A stretch of DNA of 64,000 bases, taken from contig CAWCOF010000016.1 of the NCBI GenBank assembly GCA_963797005.1, positions 1-64,000 of the forward strand, in the 5' to 3' direction. Both the position numbers and the translations under genes were made by a program. Within the stretch, counting starts at the first letter, position 1; every line of letters starts with the position of its first letter. Source of the DNA: AWTP1-13 sp963797005. Its GTDB lineage: Bacteria > Pseudomonadota > Alphaproteobacteria > Rhizobiales > Hyphomicrobiaceae. Positions 1 to 10,116 of this stretch are shown piece by piece. Below the pieces are notes generated by a model. The model saw only the letters and a list, made by a program, of their open reading frames with translations, did no database searches and was not told the origin of the DNA.

Positions 1-8
1 GTGACCGG

Positions 9-30
9 GATCGGCGTCGAAGAGTTGACC
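9..30 (-). repeat. IS21 terminal inverted repeat, istB side
   Basis: The reverse complement starts GGTCAACTCTTCGACGCCGA. It matches the repeats at 2481-2502 and 2447-2468 of the other IS end in inverted orientation. These are likely IstA binding sites. Confidence 0.75.
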
Positions 31-155
31 ACCCTCTAGGTTGTGACACTGCAGCGCCGGGCCTGGAGGCGCGCAGCGCAGCGTAGCGCCGGAAGGCTTG
101 GCGCTGGCGCATGTTTTTGGTGGGTCCGGATTGGATGCCGATCGACGGGGCGCCG

Positions 156-883
156 CTACTTGCGGTTCTTGAAGCGCCAGCTGTCGTTGCCGGTCTCGAT
201 GATGTCACAGTGGTGGGTGAGGCGGTCAGCATCGCCGTGGTCATCTTGTTGTCGCTGAACACGGTGGCCCAATCGGCGAAGGCCAGATTGGTGGTGACGA
301 TGATCGAAGTACGCTCGTAGAGGCGGCTTATCAGATGGAACAGCAGCTGCCCGCCGCTCTGGGCGAACGGCAGATCGCCAAGCTCATCAAGGACAAGGAG
401 ATTGACCCTGGTGAGGCGGTCGGCGATGCGGCCCTGGCGACCGAGCTTGGCTTCCGCCTCGAGCTTGTTGACCAGGTCGACGACGTTGAAGTAGCGCGCC
501 TTGGCGCCGCCGCGGATGCAGCTGCGCGCAATGCCGATGGCCAGATGGCTCTTGCCGGAACCGGTGCCGCCGATCAGCACCACGTTACGCTGATGCTCGA
601 GGAAGCCGCCGCCGGCCAAATCCTTCACGAGCTCGGCGTTGATCGGCGTACCCTTGAAGACGAACTCCTCGATCTCCTTGGCCAGCGGCAGTTTGGCAAT
701 GCCCAGCTGGTAGCGGATCAAGCGGGCGTGTTTCTCGGCGATCTCGGCCTTGATGAGCGAGCTGAAGATGCGCTCGAAGGAGTGCTGCCGCTTCACGCCA
801 TTGGGGACGATCTCATCATAGGCTGCCCGCATGCCGGACAGCTGCAGCGTACCCAGCATCTCCAGGAGCTCATGCCGCTCCAT
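156..883 (-). pseudogene. istB: IS21 helper ATPase IstB, frameshifted near the 3' end
   Basis: IstB is the AAA+ ATPase that assists IstA in IS21 transposition. Translation from the ATG at 883 gives a typical start (MERHELLEMLGTLQLSGMRA), a Walker A motif (GGTGSGKSH) about residue 105 and a Walker B region (VLDELGDLPF) about residue 163. After MTTAM the frame is lost near base 226, where one base seems deleted. Restoring it recovers the usual C-terminus (RLTHHCDI...SWRFKNRK) and a TAG at 156-158. The span is 728 bases, one short of 243 codons. As read, the frame stays open past base 1. The start overlaps the end of istA, as usual for the pair. Confidence 0.85.
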
Positions 884-2395
884 AGGCGGGCTCCTCGACA
901 CCGCGGCTGCGCAAGTTGTCATAGCGGGCACAGTCGGCGAGCGGAGCATGCTTGAGCTGCAGGCTCTCCGGCGTCTGCACAGGTCCTGACGGCGCCGGGG
1001 CCTGGCTGCGTGCCAGAATGTTCAGGATCACATCGGCGCTGGCGGTGCCGGAGGCCAGCGCTTCCCGGCAGGCTGCTTCGATGGCCACGAGGCCGTCGGT
1101 CAGCACGCCGGTCAGGATCGACACCATTTGCCGATCACCATCCGGCGAGCCTGCCAGCTTGCGGCGCACCTTCTCCAGCGAGGCTGGCAGCATCCAGTCC
1201 TTGAACGGGGCGCCGTTGCGCAGTGCCCCCGGCTTGCGGACCAGCACCGGCACGTAGTGCCAGGGGTCGTAGACCGTCTGATGCTGGCCGAACCGGCGCG
1301 CATGCTCGCCCACGATCACCCCGTCCTGCCGAATGACGATGCGCTCGGCATAGACGTGGACGTCGACCGGCCGACCCACCGCCTTGGCATTGACCGAGTA
1401 CTTGTTGCCGTCGAAGCTCACCAGGCAGAGCTTGGAGACGGACGCCACCGTCGCCCGGAAGCTGTCGAAGGGGCCGCAGTATGGGATCAGCACTGCGCGC
1501 TCGGCTTCGAACACCTCAAATACCGTCTTCTCCTTCTGCTCGGGATGCGCAGCCGCCTTGCCGTGAGCCACGCAGCGGTCGAGCAGAAAGGCGTTGAGCT
1601 CGGCGTAGCTCTTGAACTTCAGCCGCGGCGAGAAGAAGCGTTGCCGCACCATGCCGACCTGGTTCTCGACCTGGCCCTTCTCCCAGCCGGCCGCCGGCGT
1701 ACAGGCTCGCGGCTCCACCAGATGGTGGCTGCACATCCTCAGGAATCGCCGATTGTAGGCGCGTTCCTTGCCCACGAAGATGCCGTCGACGGCCGTCTTC
1801 ATGTTGTCGTAGATGCCGACCTTGGCCGCGCCCTTGAAGAAGGCGAACGCCCGGTTATGGGCGTCGAACACCATCTCCTGGGCCTCGCGCGGATAGGCCC
1901 GCACGAACGGCATGCGGCTGTGGCAAAGCCGGACGTGCGCAACCTTCACGACCGTCGTCACGCCGGAGAGCACGACCACCTCGTGGCTCCAGTCGAACTG
2001 GTAGGCTTCCCCGGGAGCATAGACGAGCGGCACATAGGCCTCCGCAAGCTGGGCGTCGCGCGCACGCTGCCAGCGCCGCCCATAGCGACGAACCGCATCG
2101 TAGCCACCCGCAAACCCGAGTCCGCGCAGCTCCTCCCAAATGCGCATGAAGTCAGCCGCTCACGACGCGGCCGGCGCTCGTTCTCCTCCAATAGTCGATT
2201 GAGATCAGCCACATGGCTGCCGAGCTTCGGCAGCGGCTGCACGCTGCGCTCGTAATGGAACTCACCGGTCTCAGTGGCAATCGCCCGCCGCACAACCTGT
2301 CGCGACACGCGCAATCGCCGCGCTATCCCTCGGATGCTCTCGCCTTCGACAAGGTGCGCGCGGCGGATTCTTCCTATCGTCTCCACGGTCATCAT
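870..2395 (-). pseudogene. istA: IS21 transposase IstA, frameshifted
   Basis: This is the DDE transposase of the IS21 element. The N-terminus (ATG 2395, preceded by GGAGG) holds a helix-turn-helix (IRGIARRLRVSRQVVRRAI). The remainder, from about 2147 downward in another frame, holds the integrase core: first Asp in YQFDWSHE, second Asp in GIYDNMKT, Glu in WEKGQVENQ. The two frames meet near 2150-2156 (RRERLT followed by MRIWEEL), and the span is one base short of 509 codons, so one base is deleted. Its last bases overlap the istB start. With both genes shifted, the element is probably a dead copy unless the deletions are sequence errors. Confidence 0.85.
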
Positions 2396-2446
2396 CCCGG
2401 CTGGCCTCCTCTGCAACCAGAGGAGGCATCCGCTGCGGCCTGAGTC

Positions 2447-2506
2447 GGTCAATTATTGAATGCCGATCCCAAGCCCAGCCGGTCAACTATTCCACGCCGA
2501 TCTACA
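2447..2506. repeat. IS21 left-end multiple terminal repeats
   Basis: Two direct copies of a repeat of about 22 bases lie at 2447-2468 and 2481-2502 (both begin GGTCAA and end GCCGATC). They are separated by 12 bases and followed by the terminal TACA at 2503-2506. They match the inverted copy at 9-30 and mark the istA-side boundary. Confidence 0.75.
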
Positions 2507-2590
2507 CCTCGTAAGCATGATGGCATAGTGGGGTGGCCGGGGCAGGTCGACGTAGTAGTCGAGAAACTCAAAGATGTGCTTGTTACTCAT
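2507..2590 (-). pseudogene. 5' stub of a KAP-like P-loop NTPase gene cut by the IS21 element
   Basis: On the minus strand an ATG at 2590 opens MSNKHIFEFLDYYVDLPRPP followed by HYAIMLT, and the IS end follows at once. This resembles the opening of KAP-family or P-loop NTPase fold proteins, in which FLdYYv...yAvlltG leads directly into a Walker A GxWGxGKT. The insertion therefore lies at the first residues of the Walker A motif. The rest of the gene would lie beyond the IS, outside the window. The assignment rests on about 27 residues and is a pattern-based inference. KAP NTPases are frequent in defence and mobile islands, which suits the adjacent integrase. Confidence 0.45.
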
Positions 2591-2817
2591 TCTTCGCCGG
2601 TTCGGTGGTTGCGTGGCTCATAGATTGGCTTTGCCGCGCATGCGACAAGGTCGCCTGCGCAGAATAGTCTGCTTGACGAGCGCTTAAGCGGTAATTCGCG
2701 TTTTTGGGGCTAAGCACGCGGCCTGGCGGCGCCTAAGAGGTTGCGAACGCCTTCTCGATCGTCGCGGCGACGTTGACATCCGCCTCGCGGACCGCGCCGG
2801 TGTAGTGGCCGAACGGC

Positions 2818-3960
2818 CTAGGGCTTCGAATACAACCGCTCCAGCGCGGCGACGGCCTCTTCGCCGCCTCGGACGGCGTGGCTGTACACCGCCGCTGTGA
2901 TTTCGGGCGACGCGTGCCCCGCCAGCTTGGCCGCGAGCGCGATTTCGACGCCGGCCGCCTGGAGCCCGGAGATGTAGGCATGGCGGCACGCGTAGCTGCG
3001 GATCGGTGGCAGGCCCGCACGCTTCAATATCGGCTTCCAAATGCGATCGTGGAACGACACGTAGATCAGCGGGCTGCCACGTGGCGCGGGAAACGCCAGT
3101 TCGGTCGAGGGGCATCGGGCCTTCCACTCCACCAGCGCCGCGCGCAGCATGGATGGCAGTGGGAGCGTGCGGACGCCGGAAGGAGTCTTGGTGGTGTCAC
3201 GAAGCGCGCCCCTGCGCGTCAGGCTGCGGCGGATGTGGACGACGCCCGCGTCCAGGTCGAAGCAATCCCAGGTCAACGCGAGAAGCTCACCAGGGCGAAC
3301 GCCGGTCATGAGCAGGAACAGCACGAAGATCCCGAACGGCTCGGTCTGGCAGTGGCGGATCAGCTGCGACACTTGCTCGAGCGTGAAGGTGGCGGGCTTC
3401 GGCCTGGCGCCAATTCGGATGCTCGGTATGGGCGGCGGCCTCACACCCAGCTCTTCCGCCGCGAGCGACAGCGCCGTCTTCAAATACTGCTTCGCGCGTT
3501 GTGCGGTGTAGCGGGTGACCTGCTCGGCAACGAGGTTGTACCACTTGCGAATGTCGCCCGTGGTGAGATCGGAGATCAGAACATGCCCGATCAGGCGGGT
3601 CAGATGGGCACTGTACTTCCGGTAGTCCTCTATAGTTTCGGGCTCCACCTCGCCGCGCTTGGCCTCAAGCCAGTAGTCGATGGCGCCCTCCACCGTGAGG
3701 TTGGTTCGGGTCGGCAGCGGCGCGCCGGTGACGTGCGCCTCGAGCAGGCGGTCCCGCGCCGCCGTTGCTTCCTCCTTGCTCTCGTAGAAGCGCTGGCGCC
3801 GCTTGCCGCGTTCTTTGAAGTTGAGAACCCAACGGACCTGCCACTTGATTTCGCCTGATCTTTGCACGCGGCGGCGCCGCCGTTTGGTGATGTTGATTTC
3901 CATTGATCCGCCCACGGATGTGTTGACCGAGGCGGACCCAAACACGCTCGTTGCGACCAC
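2818..3960 (-). CDS. Tyrosine recombinase / phage-type integrase
   Basis: This is a site-specific recombinase of the tyrosine (XerC/D, phage integrase) superfamily, 380 aa. The N-terminal part is basic (residues 20-45, ITKRRRRRVQRSG) followed by an arm/core-binding SAM-like region. The catalytic domain shows TGVRPGELLAL (first Arg), a Lys in KTPSGVR, RSYACRHAYISG (second Arg), AGHASPEIT (His) and the nucleophile in AVYSHA. The usual His of the HxxR box is Tyr here. The GTG at 3960 was chosen because GGGGAGG lies 8 bases upstream; an ATG at 3903 is the alternative. It lies beside a truncated NTPase gene and an IS, so it probably belongs to an integrated island. No tRNA is seen next to it. Confidence 0.9.
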   Translation of the reverse strand: MVATSVFGSASVNTSVGGSMEINITKRRRRRVQRSGEIKWQVRWVLNFKERGKRRQRFYESKEEATAARDRLLEAHVTGAPLPTRTNLTVEGAIDYWLEAKRGEVEPETIEDYRKYSAHLTRLIGHVLISDLTTGDIRKWYNLVAEQVTRYTAQRAKQYLKTALSLAAEELGVRPPPIPSIRIGARPKPATFTLEQVSQLIRHCQTEPFGIFVLFLLMTGVRPGELLALTWDCFDLDAGVVHIRRSLTRRGALRDTTKTPSGVRTLPLPSMLRAALVEWKARCPSTELAFPAPRGSPLIYVSFHDRIWKPILKRAGLPPIRSYACRHAYISGLQAAGVEIALAAKLAGHASPEITAAVYSHAVRGGEEAVAALERLYSKP

Positions 3961-4098
3961 ACAAGTATCCTCCCCGACAGGTGCAACTCCGAGTAGTTGC
4001 GCAGCACGCCTGCCAGCCCGGCAATTCGGTGCAGTTGCGGCGGCTCGTTGCCAGCGCTAGCTTGGAGCCTCCGGCGCCGGCAAGGACGGGGGAGGACG

Positions 4099-5301
4099 AT
4101 GCTCGAAGCCTACATCTACGATGGACTGCGCACGCCGTTCGGGCGCCATTCCGGCGCGCTGTCGCGGGTCCGCCCCGACGATCTGCTGGCCGGCGTGGTC
4201 AAGGAGGTGGTGGCGCGCACGGGCTTTGCGCCGGAGACCATCGACGACGTGTCGATCGGGTGCGTCTCCCAGGCCGGCGAGGACAGCCGCAACGTCGCCC
4301 GCCATGCGCTGTTGCTGGCGGGCCTTCCCGTCGAGACGCCGGGCGCCGTGCACAACCGCCTGTGCGGCTCCGGCCTCAACGCGCTGGTCGGCGCGGCGCA
4401 TGCCATCACCTGCGGCGAGGCCGAGGTGTGCATCGCCGGCGGCGTCGAGAGCATGACGCGTGCGCCGTTCGTGGTCGGCAAGTCCGAGCAGGCCTTCGGC
4501 AAGGACTTCAAGGTGTTCGATTCCTCCCTGGGCGCCCGCTTCCCGAACCCGAAGATCGAGGCGCGCTTCGGCGCCGACACCATGCCGCAGACCGCCGACA
4601 ACCTGGCGCGCGACTACCAGCTCACGCGCGAGCAGTCGGACCAATTCGCGCTCGCCTCCCAGCAGAAGTACGCCAAGGCGGCCAAGGACGGCTTCTTCAA
4701 GTCCGAGATCCATCCCGTTTCCATCCCGCAGCCCAAGGGCAAGCCCGACGTGGTGGTGAGCGTGGACGAGCATCCCCGGCCCGAGACCACCATCGAGACG
4801 CTGCAGAAGCTGAAAGCCCTCTACGAGGGCGGCGTGACGACGGCGGGCAACGCATCCGGCATCAACGACGGTGCAGCGGCGATGATCATCGCCAGCCGCG
4901 ATGCAGGCGACCGCGCCGGCGTGAAGCCTCTCGTGCGGGTGATCGCCTCTGGCGTCGCCGGCGTGCCGCCGCGCACCATGGGCTTCGGCCCGGTGCCGGC
5001 CTCGCAGAAGGCGCTCGAGCGCGCCGGCCTCGGCCTCGAGGACATGGACGTTATCGAGATCAACGAGGCGTTCGCGACCCAGGTGCTGGCCTGCCTCAAG
5101 GGCCTCGGCCTGCCGCTGGACGATAGCCGCGTCAACCCCAACGGCGGCGCCATCGCGCTCGGCCATCCGCTCGGCGCCTCCGGCGCGCGCCTGGCGCTCA
5201 CCGCCGCGCGCCAACTGCACCGCACCGGCGGCCGCTACGCGCTCGTCTCCATGTGCATCGGCGTCGGCCAAGGCATCGCCGTCATCCTGGAGCGGGTTTA
5301 G
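4099..5301 (+). CDS. Acetyl-CoA acyltransferase (thiolase, PcaF-like)
   Basis: A 400-aa thiolase that joins or cleaves acyl-CoA at the 3-keto position. The length and conserved boxes fit the beta-ketoadipyl-CoA/acetyl-CoA acyltransferase group. Catalytic residues are visible: Cys89 in RLCGSGLNAL, His356 in GHPLGASGA and Cys386 in SMCIGVGQG, with the NEAFA box before them. The ATG at 4099 has GGGGGAGG close upstream. No other beta-ketoadipate genes are nearby, so the substrate (aromatic degradation or general beta-oxidation) is not settled. A metal-dependent amidohydrolase follows 251 bases downstream. Confidence 0.93.
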   Translation: MLEAYIYDGLRTPFGRHSGALSRVRPDDLLAGVVKEVVARTGFAPETIDDVSIGCVSQAGEDSRNVARHALLLAGLPVETPGAVHNRLCGSGLNALVGAAHAITCGEAEVCIAGGVESMTRAPFVVGKSEQAFGKDFKVFDSSLGARFPNPKIEARFGADTMPQTADNLARDYQLTREQSDQFALASQQKYAKAAKDGFFKSEIHPVSIPQPKGKPDVVVSVDEHPRPETTIETLQKLKALYEGGVTTAGNASGINDGAAAMIIASRDAGDRAGVKPLVRVIASGVAGVPPRTMGFGPVPASQKALERAGLGLEDMDVIEINEAFATQVLACLKGLGLPLDDSRVNPNGGAIALGHPLGASGARLALTAARQLHRTGGRYALVSMCIGVGQGIAVILERV

Positions 5302-5552
5302 CGCGGTAGCTCCCAGGGCCCCAAGCCGACACACCACCGCCCCGCCCCTGCGTTCCCGGAAGCCGAGCACCGGCTTTCCAAGCCGGGGTGAGGCTATCCG
5401 GGATCTTGCCCCGCTGTCGTGGATCGGGAGGTCGCTGCTCGCACCAGGGTTCTGCGCACCACAGCAGCGGGCAAGCCCCCGGCTCTGCGCGCCCGGATAT
5501 GATCTCTATCCGGGCGCTTCGGCCGGGGACGCAGACTGAGAGGATTGCGCCT

Positions 5553-6695
5553 ATGACCTACGACCTGATCCTGCGTGGCGGACGGGTGATCGACCCCTCG
5601 CAGAAGCTCGACGCCGTCAGCGATGTCGCCTTCGCCGGCGGCAGGATCGCCAAGGTCGCCCCGCGGCTCGACGCCGGCCCCGGCACCAACGTGCGCGACG
5701 TATCCGGCGCCATCGTCACGCCGGGCTTGATCGACCTGCACACCCACGTCTATTGGGGCGGCACCTCGCTCGGCATCGACGCGGAGGAGTTCTGCCGCAC
5801 CTCGGGCGTGACCACCGCCATCGACACGGGCAGCGCCGGCCCCGGCAACTTCGCCGGATTCCGCAAGCACGTCATCGACCCCTGCCAGGTGCGCATCCTC
5901 GCCTACCTGCATGTCAGCCACGCAGGCATCTACGCCTTCTCCAACCGCGTCATGGTCGGCGAGAGCGAGGAGCTGCGCCTGATGGACCCCGTCAGCGCGG
6001 TGGAGGTCGCCAACGCCAACCGCGACGTGATCGTCGGCATCAAGGTCCGCGTGGGACGCGGCGCGTCCGGCAACTCCGGCACGGTGCCACTCGATATCGC
6101 CCTGCAGGTGGCCAACGAGGCCGGCATGCCGCTGATGTGCCACATCGACCATCCGCCGCCGAGCTACGAGGAGGTGCTGGAGCGGCTGCGGCCGGGCGAC
6201 GTTCTGACCCACGCCTTCCGCCCGTTCCCCAACTCGCCCGCCACCCACCAGGGCACCGTCAAGCCCGAGGTGCTCGACGCGAGAAAGCGCGGCGTCAAGT
6301 TCGACATCGGCCACGGCAAGGGCTCGTTTGCCTTCAAGACGGCGCGCGCCATGCTGGCCAACGGCTTCCTGCCCGACACCATCTCCTCGGACGTGCACAA
6401 GCTCTGCATCGACGGCCCGGCCTTCGACCAGGTGACGACCTTGTCGAAGTTCCTGGTGATGGGCATGCCGCTCAACGACGTGATTGCCGCCACCACCGTC
6501 AACGCGGCCATGGCGCTGAAACGCCCCGAGCTCGGCAGCCTGAAGCCAGGCAGCGTCGGCGACGCGACGGTCCTGACGATCCGCGAGGGCCGCTTCGACT
6601 ACGTCGACGTGACGGGCGAGCACCTTGAAGGCGACCGCAAGATCGAGAGCCTCGGCGTCGTCGTCGCCGGCCGCTGGTGGCATCCCCGCGATTAG
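5553..6695 (+). CDS. Amidohydrolase / deacetylase family metal-dependent hydrolase
   Basis: A 380-aa member of the amidohydrolase superfamily (dihydroorotase-like TIM-barrel group). The N-terminus has the small beta-sandwich (YDLILRGGRVIDP) and then the metal-binding HxH at residues 63 and 65 (DLHTHVYWGG). Further ligand-type boxes are MCHIDHPPP, a conserved Lys in GIKVRVG, and the late SSDVH. The C-terminal GSVGDATVLTIREG returns to the sandwich, so the protein is complete. It resembles the deacetylase/EF_0837 group more than true dihydroorotases; the substrate cannot be inferred. The start ATG is the first residue of the fold. Confidence 0.88.
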   Translation: MTYDLILRGGRVIDPSQKLDAVSDVAFAGGRIAKVAPRLDAGPGTNVRDVSGAIVTPGLIDLHTHVYWGGTSLGIDAEEFCRTSGVTTAIDTGSAGPGNFAGFRKHVIDPCQVRILAYLHVSHAGIYAFSNRVMVGESEELRLMDPVSAVEVANANRDVIVGIKVRVGRGASGNSGTVPLDIALQVANEAGMPLMCHIDHPPPSYEEVLERLRPGDVLTHAFRPFPNSPATHQGTVKPEVLDARKRGVKFDIGHGKGSFAFKTARAMLANGFLPDTISSDVHKLCIDGPAFDQVTTLSKFLVMGMPLNDVIAATTVNAAMALKRPELGSLKPGSVGDATVLTIREGRFDYVDVTGEHLEGDRKIESLGVVVAGRWWHPRD

Positions 6696-6834
6696 GATGT
6701 TGATCGCCGTTTCCGTCGACGCATCCCCTCCAGCGGTGGTCACACCCCTCGATCGCCGGTTGCCGAGCTGCTGCAGCCTGCCGCTGAATTCGTCGAACGG
6801 GCTCATGACCTGGAACAGGGCCGCGCGGTCGGGA

Positions 6835-7065
6835 TCAGGCGCTATCGCTCTGCCGCCAACACTCCCTCAAGCGAAAGACATTCAAGGGCAAGAGCAGCAG
6901 GTGCAACAGGAGGACCGGCATTAGCCCGTTGATGCCACTATAGATGATGAAAGCGACATTGCTGCATATCGCAGTGACACGCAAAAGGCGCATATCACGC
7001 ATCGCAAATGTCATCAAAACGAGGGTCGATGCGATGAAACCAGGGATCTCGGATCCAGCAGTCAT
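6835..7065 (-). CDS. Small inner-membrane protein
   Basis: This 76-aa frame encodes a hydrophobic protein with about two to three membrane segments (IASTLVLMTFAM, AICSNVAFIIYSGINGLMPV, LLLHLLLLPLNVFRL). The pattern RLLRVTAICSNVAFIIY...LLPLNVFRLR resembles a small membrane domain found alone or before cyclic-nucleotide-binding domains in proteobacteria. Base composition is less GC-rich than the neighbours. No function can be stated. Confidence 0.55.
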   Translation of the reverse strand: MTAGSEIPGFIASTLVLMTFAMRDMRLLRVTAICSNVAFIIYSGINGLMPVLLLHLLLLPLNVFRLRECWRQSDSA

Positions 7066-7466
7066 GTGTCACCCCTGTGCGAAGACCAATAACCAAGCGC
7101 GGGCTTCGCGATCAGGATTTGCGGTAATTGCCTATAGCGCTGTTCCCGGGGTAACAGCGCGAGCGCGAAAGGAGCGATGAGGGCTGCGAGGGCGGAAGGG
7201 TAATGTTCATGGCTGTTTCCCCTCAGGTTTGCCGTTGAGAGGTCGTCGTCGACCGGCTCACGAGGGGACGGTACCGAGCGGCTTTTTTCGCGCCCATCCT
7301 AGGAATTAGCAGCGTTTCGCAGGAGTTTTCCGGTTAGGAAAGACCGCCCCTCCGGCTGACGGCGAAGAGCGCGAACAGGGCAGCGCCTGCCCTGTTCGAT
7401 TTGATTGAGACGCAGCCGTGTTGAGGCTGCCACCGCCCCCCGACGCGGACGCCGATGCTAAGCAGC
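7066..7466. other. Intergenic stretch with one strong hairpin
   Basis: No convincing gene is visible on either strand. It contains the 11-bp stem hairpin at 7372-7398 that follows the M20 hydrolase gene. The rest shows no clear signal. Confidence 0.5.
7372..7398. terminator. Perfect 11-bp hairpin downstream of the M20 amidohydrolase gene
   Basis: Arms CGAACAGGGCA (7372-7382) and TGCCCTGTTCG (7388-7398) enclose a 5-base loop. It lies 68 bases beyond the stop of the minus-strand gene ending at 7467. There is no long T-run, so it could be a terminator or an mRNA 3' stabiliser. Confidence 0.5.
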
Positions 7467-8630
7467 TCAAGCCGGCATGGCGGTCTCGACGAGACGCGCC
7501 CAGTAGGAGACGCCCACGGGGATCGCCTGGTCGTTGAAGTCGTACTGGGGGTGGTGCACGCCGGCGGTGTCGCCGTTGCCCATGAAGATGAAGGCGCCGG
7601 GCCGCGCCTCCAGCATGAAGGCGAAGTCCTCCCCGCCCATGATCGGCAGGGTATTGGTCTCGACCTTGTCGTCGCCGGCCACCTGCTTGGCCACGCCCGC
7701 CGCGAACTCGGTCTGCCGCGCGTGGTTCCTGGTCACGGGATAGCTGCGCAGGTACGTCACCTTGGCCGTGGCGCCGTGCATCTTCGCCGCCGCCTCGGAC
7801 ACCTCGATGATGCGCCGCTCGAGCAGGTCGCGCACCTCGGGCGTGAGCGAGCGGGCGGTGCCCTTGAGCAGCGCCGTCGACGGGATCACGTTCTCCGCCT
7901 CGCCGGAATGGAGCATGCAGATCGAGATCACGCCCGACTGGATCGGATCGATGCTGCGCGACACGATCGAATGGAGCCCCGTGACGATCTGCGAGGCGAC
8001 CAGGACGGTGTCGATGCACAGGTGGGGCCGCGCCGCATGGCCGCCCTTGCCGGTGACCTCGATGGAGATGCGGTCGGAAGCGGCGAGCATCGGGCCCGGC
8101 CGGATCGCGAACTGGCCGACCGGGATGCCCGGGCCGTTGTGCAGGCCGTAGACCTCCTGGATGTTCCATCGGTCCATCAGCCCGTCGTCGACCATGGCCT
8201 TGCCGCCCGCGCCGCCCTCCTCGGCCGGCTGGAAGATGACGACCGCCGTGCCGTCGAAGTTGCGCGTCTCGCACAGATACTTGGCCGCACCCAGCAGCAT
8301 GGCGGTGTGGCCGTCGTGGCCGCAGGCGTGCATGCGCCCCGGTGTCTTGGAGGCGTAGGGCAGCCCCGTCGTCTCCGTCATGGGCAGCGCATCCATGTCG
8401 GCGCGCAGCCCGATCACCTTCGCCCCCGGCTTGCGGCCCTTGATGACGCCGACCACGCCGGTCCTGCCGATGCCCGGCACCACCTCGTCGCAGCCGAACG
8501 CCTTGAGCTTGTCGGCGACCACGCCGGCGGTGCGATGCACCTCGTAGAGGATCTCGGGGTTCTCGTGCAGGTCGCGGCGCCAGGCCGTGATCTCGTCTTG
8601 CAGGTCGGCGACGCGGTTGATGATGGGCAT
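7467..8630 (-). CDS. M20 family amidohydrolase (hippurate hydrolase / N-acyl amino acid amidohydrolase-like)
   Basis: A 387-aa metallopeptidase of the M20D group, which hydrolyses N-acyl or N-aroyl amino acids. The metal-binding box HACGHDGHT begins at residue 101, with Cys103 and His105 as ligands. PAEEGGAGG carries the catalytic Glu pair, followed by the lid-domain sequence TGKGGHAARPH and the late metal box MGGEDFAFM. The ATG at 8630 has GAGGA about 7 bases upstream. The length matches the family. An acyl-CoA dehydrogenase gene lies directly upstream on the same strand, about 105 bases away. Confidence 0.92.
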   Translation of the reverse strand: MPIINRVADLQDEITAWRRDLHENPEILYEVHRTAGVVADKLKAFGCDEVVPGIGRTGVVGVIKGRKPGAKVIGLRADMDALPMTETTGLPYASKTPGRMHACGHDGHTAMLLGAAKYLCETRNFDGTAVVIFQPAEEGGAGGKAMVDDGLMDRWNIQEVYGLHNGPGIPVGQFAIRPGPMLAASDRISIEVTGKGGHAARPHLCIDTVLVASQIVTGLHSIVSRSIDPIQSGVISICMLHSGEAENVIPSTALLKGTARSLTPEVRDLLERRIIEVSEAAAKMHGATAKVTYLRSYPVTRNHARQTEFAAGVAKQVAGDDKVETNTLPIMGGEDFAFMLEARPGAFIFMGNGDTAGVHHPQYDFNDQAIPVGVSYWARLVETAMPA

Positions 8631-8735
8631 GGGCAATCCTCAAGGTGGCGCAGAGGCGGCGGGACACGCGAAGGAAGCAAACCGCCGGTTGGGGGTCAAG
8701 CTGCGAGCCTGGATGATGGTGCAGGTCTGGTAAAC

Positions 8736-9876
<1,141 letters not shown>

Positions 9877-9990
9877 GGCGTCGGCTCCCTGGGTGTCTAT
9901 CGAATGCCGGGTGCACGGTAGCCAACGGCGCGCCCGAGCGCCACTCTGGGCAGATGGCTCCCACCGTGCGGCATACGCTGTGGATCCCCC

Positions 9991-10116
9991 TCCCGTCCAT
10001 GCGGAGCATGGCTTCGCCATGCCACGGGGAGGGGTTAGGGGTGGGGTGAACGTCTGGCGCCGGCGCAAGTCTTCTACCCCCACCCCCATCCCCTCCCCGC
10101 AGGGGGAGGGGAGTCG
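9991..10116. repeat. GC-rich dispersed repeat (family D)
   Basis: Several short palindromes of the type CCCTCCCC...GGGGAGGG (for example around 10094-10115) and CATGG/CCATG pairs are strung together. Related sequence is found at 20222-20262, 21187-21262, 21350-21376 and 31984-32007. It lies between prmA and the acyl-CoA dehydrogenase and is read through by the prmA frame. Confidence 0.65.

Larger units (their letters stand above)
1..2506 (-). mobile_element. IS21-family insertion sequence, distal end outside the window
   Basis: The element carries the IS21 gene pair istA-istB on the minus strand. Its left end is seen at 2481-2506, where the minus strand begins TGTAGATCGGCGTGGAATAG. A second terminal repeat lies at 2447-2468, and an inverted copy of the same repeat lies at 9-30 beyond istB, as expected of the multiple terminal repeats of IS21 elements. 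The outermost istB-side end is beyond base 1, so a target-site duplication cannot be checked. Both transposase genes carry one-base deletions, so this copy is probably inactive by itself. Confidence 0.88.

Noticed and set aside
335..955. A 206-codon plus-strand frame at the left edge
   Set aside because: It is antisense to istB, whose AAA+ motifs are clear on the minus strand.
2733..2817. Possible gene fragment (FGHYTGAVREADVNVAATIE) just downstream of the integrase
   Set aside because: About 29 codons with plausible composition but no start, no family match and no continuation. It could be a remnant, but is not supportable as a gene.
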